Assembly (NCBI GenBank): GCA_963921425.1
Contig: OY992839.1
Location: 9,155,409-9,219,408, forward strand
Origin: Dryas octopetala
Taxonomy: Eukaryota; Streptophyta; Magnoliopsida; Rosales; Rosaceae
Reading direction: 5' to 3'
DNA length: 64,000 nt
Shown here: positions 60,670 through 64,000 of the stretch, in pieces
How positions within the stretch are numbered: the first letter of the stretch is position 1
Layout: each line of letters starts with the position of its first letter
The notes under the pieces: generated by a model
The model's input: only the letters and a program-made list of their open reading frames with translations
What the model was told of the DNA's origin: nothing
Databases searched by the model: none
Made by a program: the position numbers and the translations under genes

Positions 60670-63177
60670 TTTTGCAATATCGAGCAGATCGAATTTGTTA
60701 ATTTTGAGAGACCTAGTTGAGTAGAAGTTGGTGGAAGCCATTGCTCTCGTTTTGGGGATGAGACGGGTCCGGTTTATATTCACCCAGATGATTAGCCATG
60801 ACAAAAAAATATTGTACTTTGTCGAAGATAGAGGTTCTTCAGGCTGCGGAGTTCCACTCCGAGAGTGACTTGAAGGAGTAGGTGATTGCCATGGTTAAAC
60901 TAGAGGTGAATGAAGATGGTGGTGCTTATGTGCATTTTGAAGCTTTTTAGATGAGTGATATGTGTATTAGATTGAAGTTATGAATCTTCTCTCTATAACC
61001 ATATAAAAGAAATTCAAAACGAAACTATGAAACTCGAGATATTGGTCACAAAGTAGACTACTCGAAACTACTAAATTTTCCAGAATTGCAAATTTTCTAA
61101 ATTAATCCAACTTCAATTTCCTTCAAATTCAACACCCTAATCTATTTCTTAGGTTACTAGAAACATGTTTATAGCTTCCAAATCAATCACTCAACCTCAA
61201 ACCAACCCAGAAATCAAAATCTACATAAAAAACATAAACCCCAAAATTGAAAATTACTCAGTGCACCCTAACCCAAAAATCTCTTCCTCTCTCACTCACT
61301 CACTCATTGTTCTTCTCATTTTTTTTTCTCTTTCTCTCCCTCTATTTTTCCTTCCTCTCTCTCTCTCTCTCTAAGTTTCTCTTTCTTTCTCCTTGATCTG
61401 TTCTTGTTTTGATTTGGTCTAAAACCTAGTTCATGCCTTCTTTTTAATTAACCCAACCTTATAACACCCACCACTGTCACACTCACTCACCTCCACACCT
61501 CTTCAAGTAAATATATAATATAAAAATAAATAAATACAATAATGTAAATATAATTATTAATAAATATATGTTTGTTTTAAAAATTTTGGTTATTATAGGG
61601 TAAAATTAGAAATTTATGGGTGTGGAGAGAATATTTTAGGGTATAAATAGAAGAACTCCTAAATATATCTCATGGAGACTCAAAAAGACCGAAATGCCCT
61701 TAAAAAGAGGTTCATGTGAAGCACATGACTATTTTTGGATGGAAATATTGACGGAATTGAACAGAGGTATGACATTAAAAAAATTTTAAAATTAAGGTGC
61801 TACATTAAGTTAAAAAATATTTTAAGTGGTGAAGTAAAAATTGGGTCAAAATTCAAGTGGGTAAAATGATAAAAAAAACTTATATATATTTATTTATTTA
61901 TTTAGAAGAGGGAATTCAAACTTGGGACTTCTCCAACATTGTAGAAAAATATATCACTAGGCCAAAAATATTTATTGATAAACTTCTCTCTTCAAAATAG
62001 TACGTATAATCTGGTTCACCTAAGGTACTTAATATGAAAGACAAGTGCAATTATTTTAATGATTGGATTTAACGTGACTATAAAATTATTAATTCATTGA
62101 AGTTGATCAAACTCTTAAATAAGTTGTCCATTACTTGTCCCTCATGTTAAGTCACTTAGATGAGCGGACTGATAGTACATAGGACAAAATTACTTATCTA
62201 AAGAACTTAATTTGAGAGATATTTGAGGGACAATGCTTCCGACCATCGAATTTAATACAACAGTTGAAATCAAGAAATATTAAAGTAATTCTCATCATTT
62301 TACGCACTTAAATTACCACCTGTATGAACCTGAACACCATCACTATCAAGCATCAACTAAAGTTTTTTTTGTTAAAATTTGGCCCAAAGAATAAGTATTA
62401 TGAATTAATTTTCTCTTCAATCGCATTCAATGTCATTTTTTCCGCAATTAAGAATAATGAACAAACGCAAGTTCAGTCCAGTTATGATAATGCATCTCAG
62501 TTATGATAATGCATCTCATACAAGTCATATAATATTGTTTGTTACATGCTTCCATGTCATATGACTCATTTTGTTTCATGCCTCCAAGTCTTCATTACAA
62601 TTTCATAAAACAGATCAAAATGCAGGGACCTTGGTCAAACAACTTAATTGAGGTAGCTAACTTATGAAGAGTGGTCCTCCAATCAAGGAATAAAAATTGT
62701 ACATTGACTTTTTTAAAAATAGGGCTCAAGCTTAGGCATACAAGATTCCAATAATTTATGTCACATTTTTAATATTACCTTGTATGAAACTTTGAAGGAA
62801 AATTAGATAAAACAAATGTAGAATCACCTTGAGCACTCAACATACATAAATTTGGGGATTGATTATGTATTTGACATTTGATTTTAGGTTCATAAGGGGA
62901 AATAATAACTTAACAGTAGTACTAGGGATTTCAACTTTTTTTCTCAACTTACATAACATTCATATATTGGATATTAAAAAATAAAAAATAAAACTTAAAA
63001 AAAAAATTAAGTAAATTGTCTAATAAAGTAATAACACATAAGGTGGGGAAACAAATGTTAGGAAAAAGAGTTGGGACTCTTAGCATTTTCCTTTTAATTA
63101 GTGACAAGAATGACAAACATGTATAGATATAAGTGGTGTTCGCTAGAATCTCATTGCGAGTATTGTACTAGCATGAG
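60670..63177. other. long gene-free stretch
   Basis: AT-rich with a CT-rich patch near 61318-61395. A 19-bp tandem, cagttatgataatgcatct, occurs twice at 62479-62516. A frame fragment around 60831-60950 (EVLQAAEFHSESDLKE, stop, then KLEVNEDGGAYVHFEAF) looks protein-derived but was not identified. No intact gene. Confidence 0.45.
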
Positions 63178-63718
63178 TAGGGGTGGGCATCGGTTAGGGT
63201 GAGTCGGTTTGGGACCCAAACCGCCGATCGCCCGAGAGGCTCGGTTTGCAATGGTGTCGGCTCGCCACCGACCCATTTCTTTCAGTCTGCTCTGTTTAGG
63301 GTATTGTCAGGTTACGGGTTATGATGGTCGGTGGCGGTTTGGGCCGATAGGTGGGGATCAGAGATGAAATTTTCGGTGAGGTTGCAAAGGTGGCTGTGAG
63401 ATCGGTGGCTGGGTGATAGAGAGACTCTAGCGGAGAGAAGAGATAAGAATAATAAGCTAGAAGAGAGAAGAGAAGAGAATGAGTGAGTGATTTGCAGGGG
63501 AAGATGCAGCCTAGGTTGGAGAAGATGATGGATGGATGGATGGATGGCAGGCGGGTCGGTTGCCAACGGTTGGTGGAAGCTCTGGACCGAAATCGGCACG
63601 TTATTGATCGGGTTGGGTGAGTGACGGGTGGCGGGTGACGACAGGCGATGGTTTGTCGGGTTTTTGGCTGTTGATGGAGACATTTTTGTCGGACTTAGTG
63701 GTTTGAGGCCCACCTCTA
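63178..63718. mobile_element. hAT-type MITE with 8-bp target duplication
   Basis: The left end taggggtgggcatc pairs with the right end gaggcccacctcta, and the termini are flanked by agcatgag (63170-63177) and agtatgag (63719-63726), eight bases with one mismatch. An 8-bp duplication and a (c/t)aggggtgggc end are standard for hAT elements. The interior is GC-richer and carries (ggat)n at about 63528-63547. The 133-codon minus-strand frame inside is not a gene. Confidence 0.82.
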
Positions 63719-64000
63719 AGTATGAGACTCTTGTGTCAAAAATTACTTATTCAATTATTAATTATCCCATTACTCATTTATCGCTTAAAATAATTTCAAA
63801 AAACTTATAATTAAAAATCAAAATAAATATCGTGCCAACACGGCATGGCTATTTCAATCAATCGAATTATGTCATGCCTGTGGTTTATGATCTGGTTATG
63901 CACTTATGCTCATATATACTGACCCGACCCTGTTTACTACCTAGATGTAGAACAGGGGGTAAAGAAATGAAGAACGCATTTTTTGTTTTGTTTTTATTTT
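63719..64000. other. right-hand spacer
   Basis: Right copy of the hAT target duplication, then AT-rich sequence to the window end. No gene is seen. Confidence 0.4.

Noticed and set aside
63312..63713. 133-codon minus-strand frame
   Set aside because: Fully inside the hAT MITE; Ser/Pro/His-rich translation of repeat DNA.

Overview
This is nuclear DNA of a flowering plant. The genes have GT-AG introns, the proteins are typically plant (organelle-targeted NDUFS8, NFD6, bL27m and mTERF, an LRR receptor kinase, a plant BTB protein), and the gene-poor spacers are AT-rich and full of small transposon remnants. Protein style and the degraded TNL and CNL resistance-gene pieces suggest a eudicot, perhaps a rosid such as Rosaceae; the species is an inference. 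Many long open frames start at TTG or CTG or lie antisense to exons, and were discarded.

Layout. 0-4.3 kb: transposon debris and a direct duplication flanking an F-box fragment. 4.4-7.0 kb (+): BTB/POZ protein. 8.6-10.4 kb (-): At1g01500-like protein with a C-terminal hydrophobic segment. 12.1-12.6 kb: a MITE. 15.2-17.1 kb (-): NFD6-like small mitochondrial protein. 19.4-22.9 kb (+): NDUFS8 of respiratory complex I. 24.4-26.5 kb: two tandem copies of a ~1 kb terminal-inverted-repeat element. 27.1-34.5 kb (+): cytosolic phenylalanyl-tRNA synthetase alpha subunit, 18 exons. 35.2-39.99 kb: a graveyard of LINE, TNL, CNL and copied synthetase fragments. 41.7-42.4 kb (+): mitochondrial ribosomal protein bL27. 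42.9-43.2 kb: LINE tail. 43.5-47.3 kb (-): chloroplast mTERF (MTERF2/EMB2219 type). 48.4-54.2 kb (-): LRR receptor-like (pseudo)kinase of the At2g16250 type. 54.2-64 kb: no intact gene; simple repeats, a C-rich element, a 386-bp MITE, a foldback (Pack-MULE-like) element carrying the 5' end of a class II trehalose-phosphate synthase gene, a permuted GRAS fragment, a possible small heat-shock-protein presequence, and a hAT-type MITE with an 8-bp target duplication.

The eight intact genes are not an operon or an obvious pathway cluster. Four act in organelles (NFD6, NDUFS8, bL27m, mTERF), but each looks independently transcribed. Exon structures were rebuilt by hand from splice sites and reading phase, and every junction closes in frame. 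The most notable points are the TPS-carrying foldback element, an in-frame decoy exon made by a tandem duplication in NDUFS8, repeated local duplications in the synthetase gene (start region, two introns, stop codon), the degenerate kinase of the receptor, a 12-residue acidic repeat at the end of the mTERF, and a frame-preserving 87-nt intron in bL27m.
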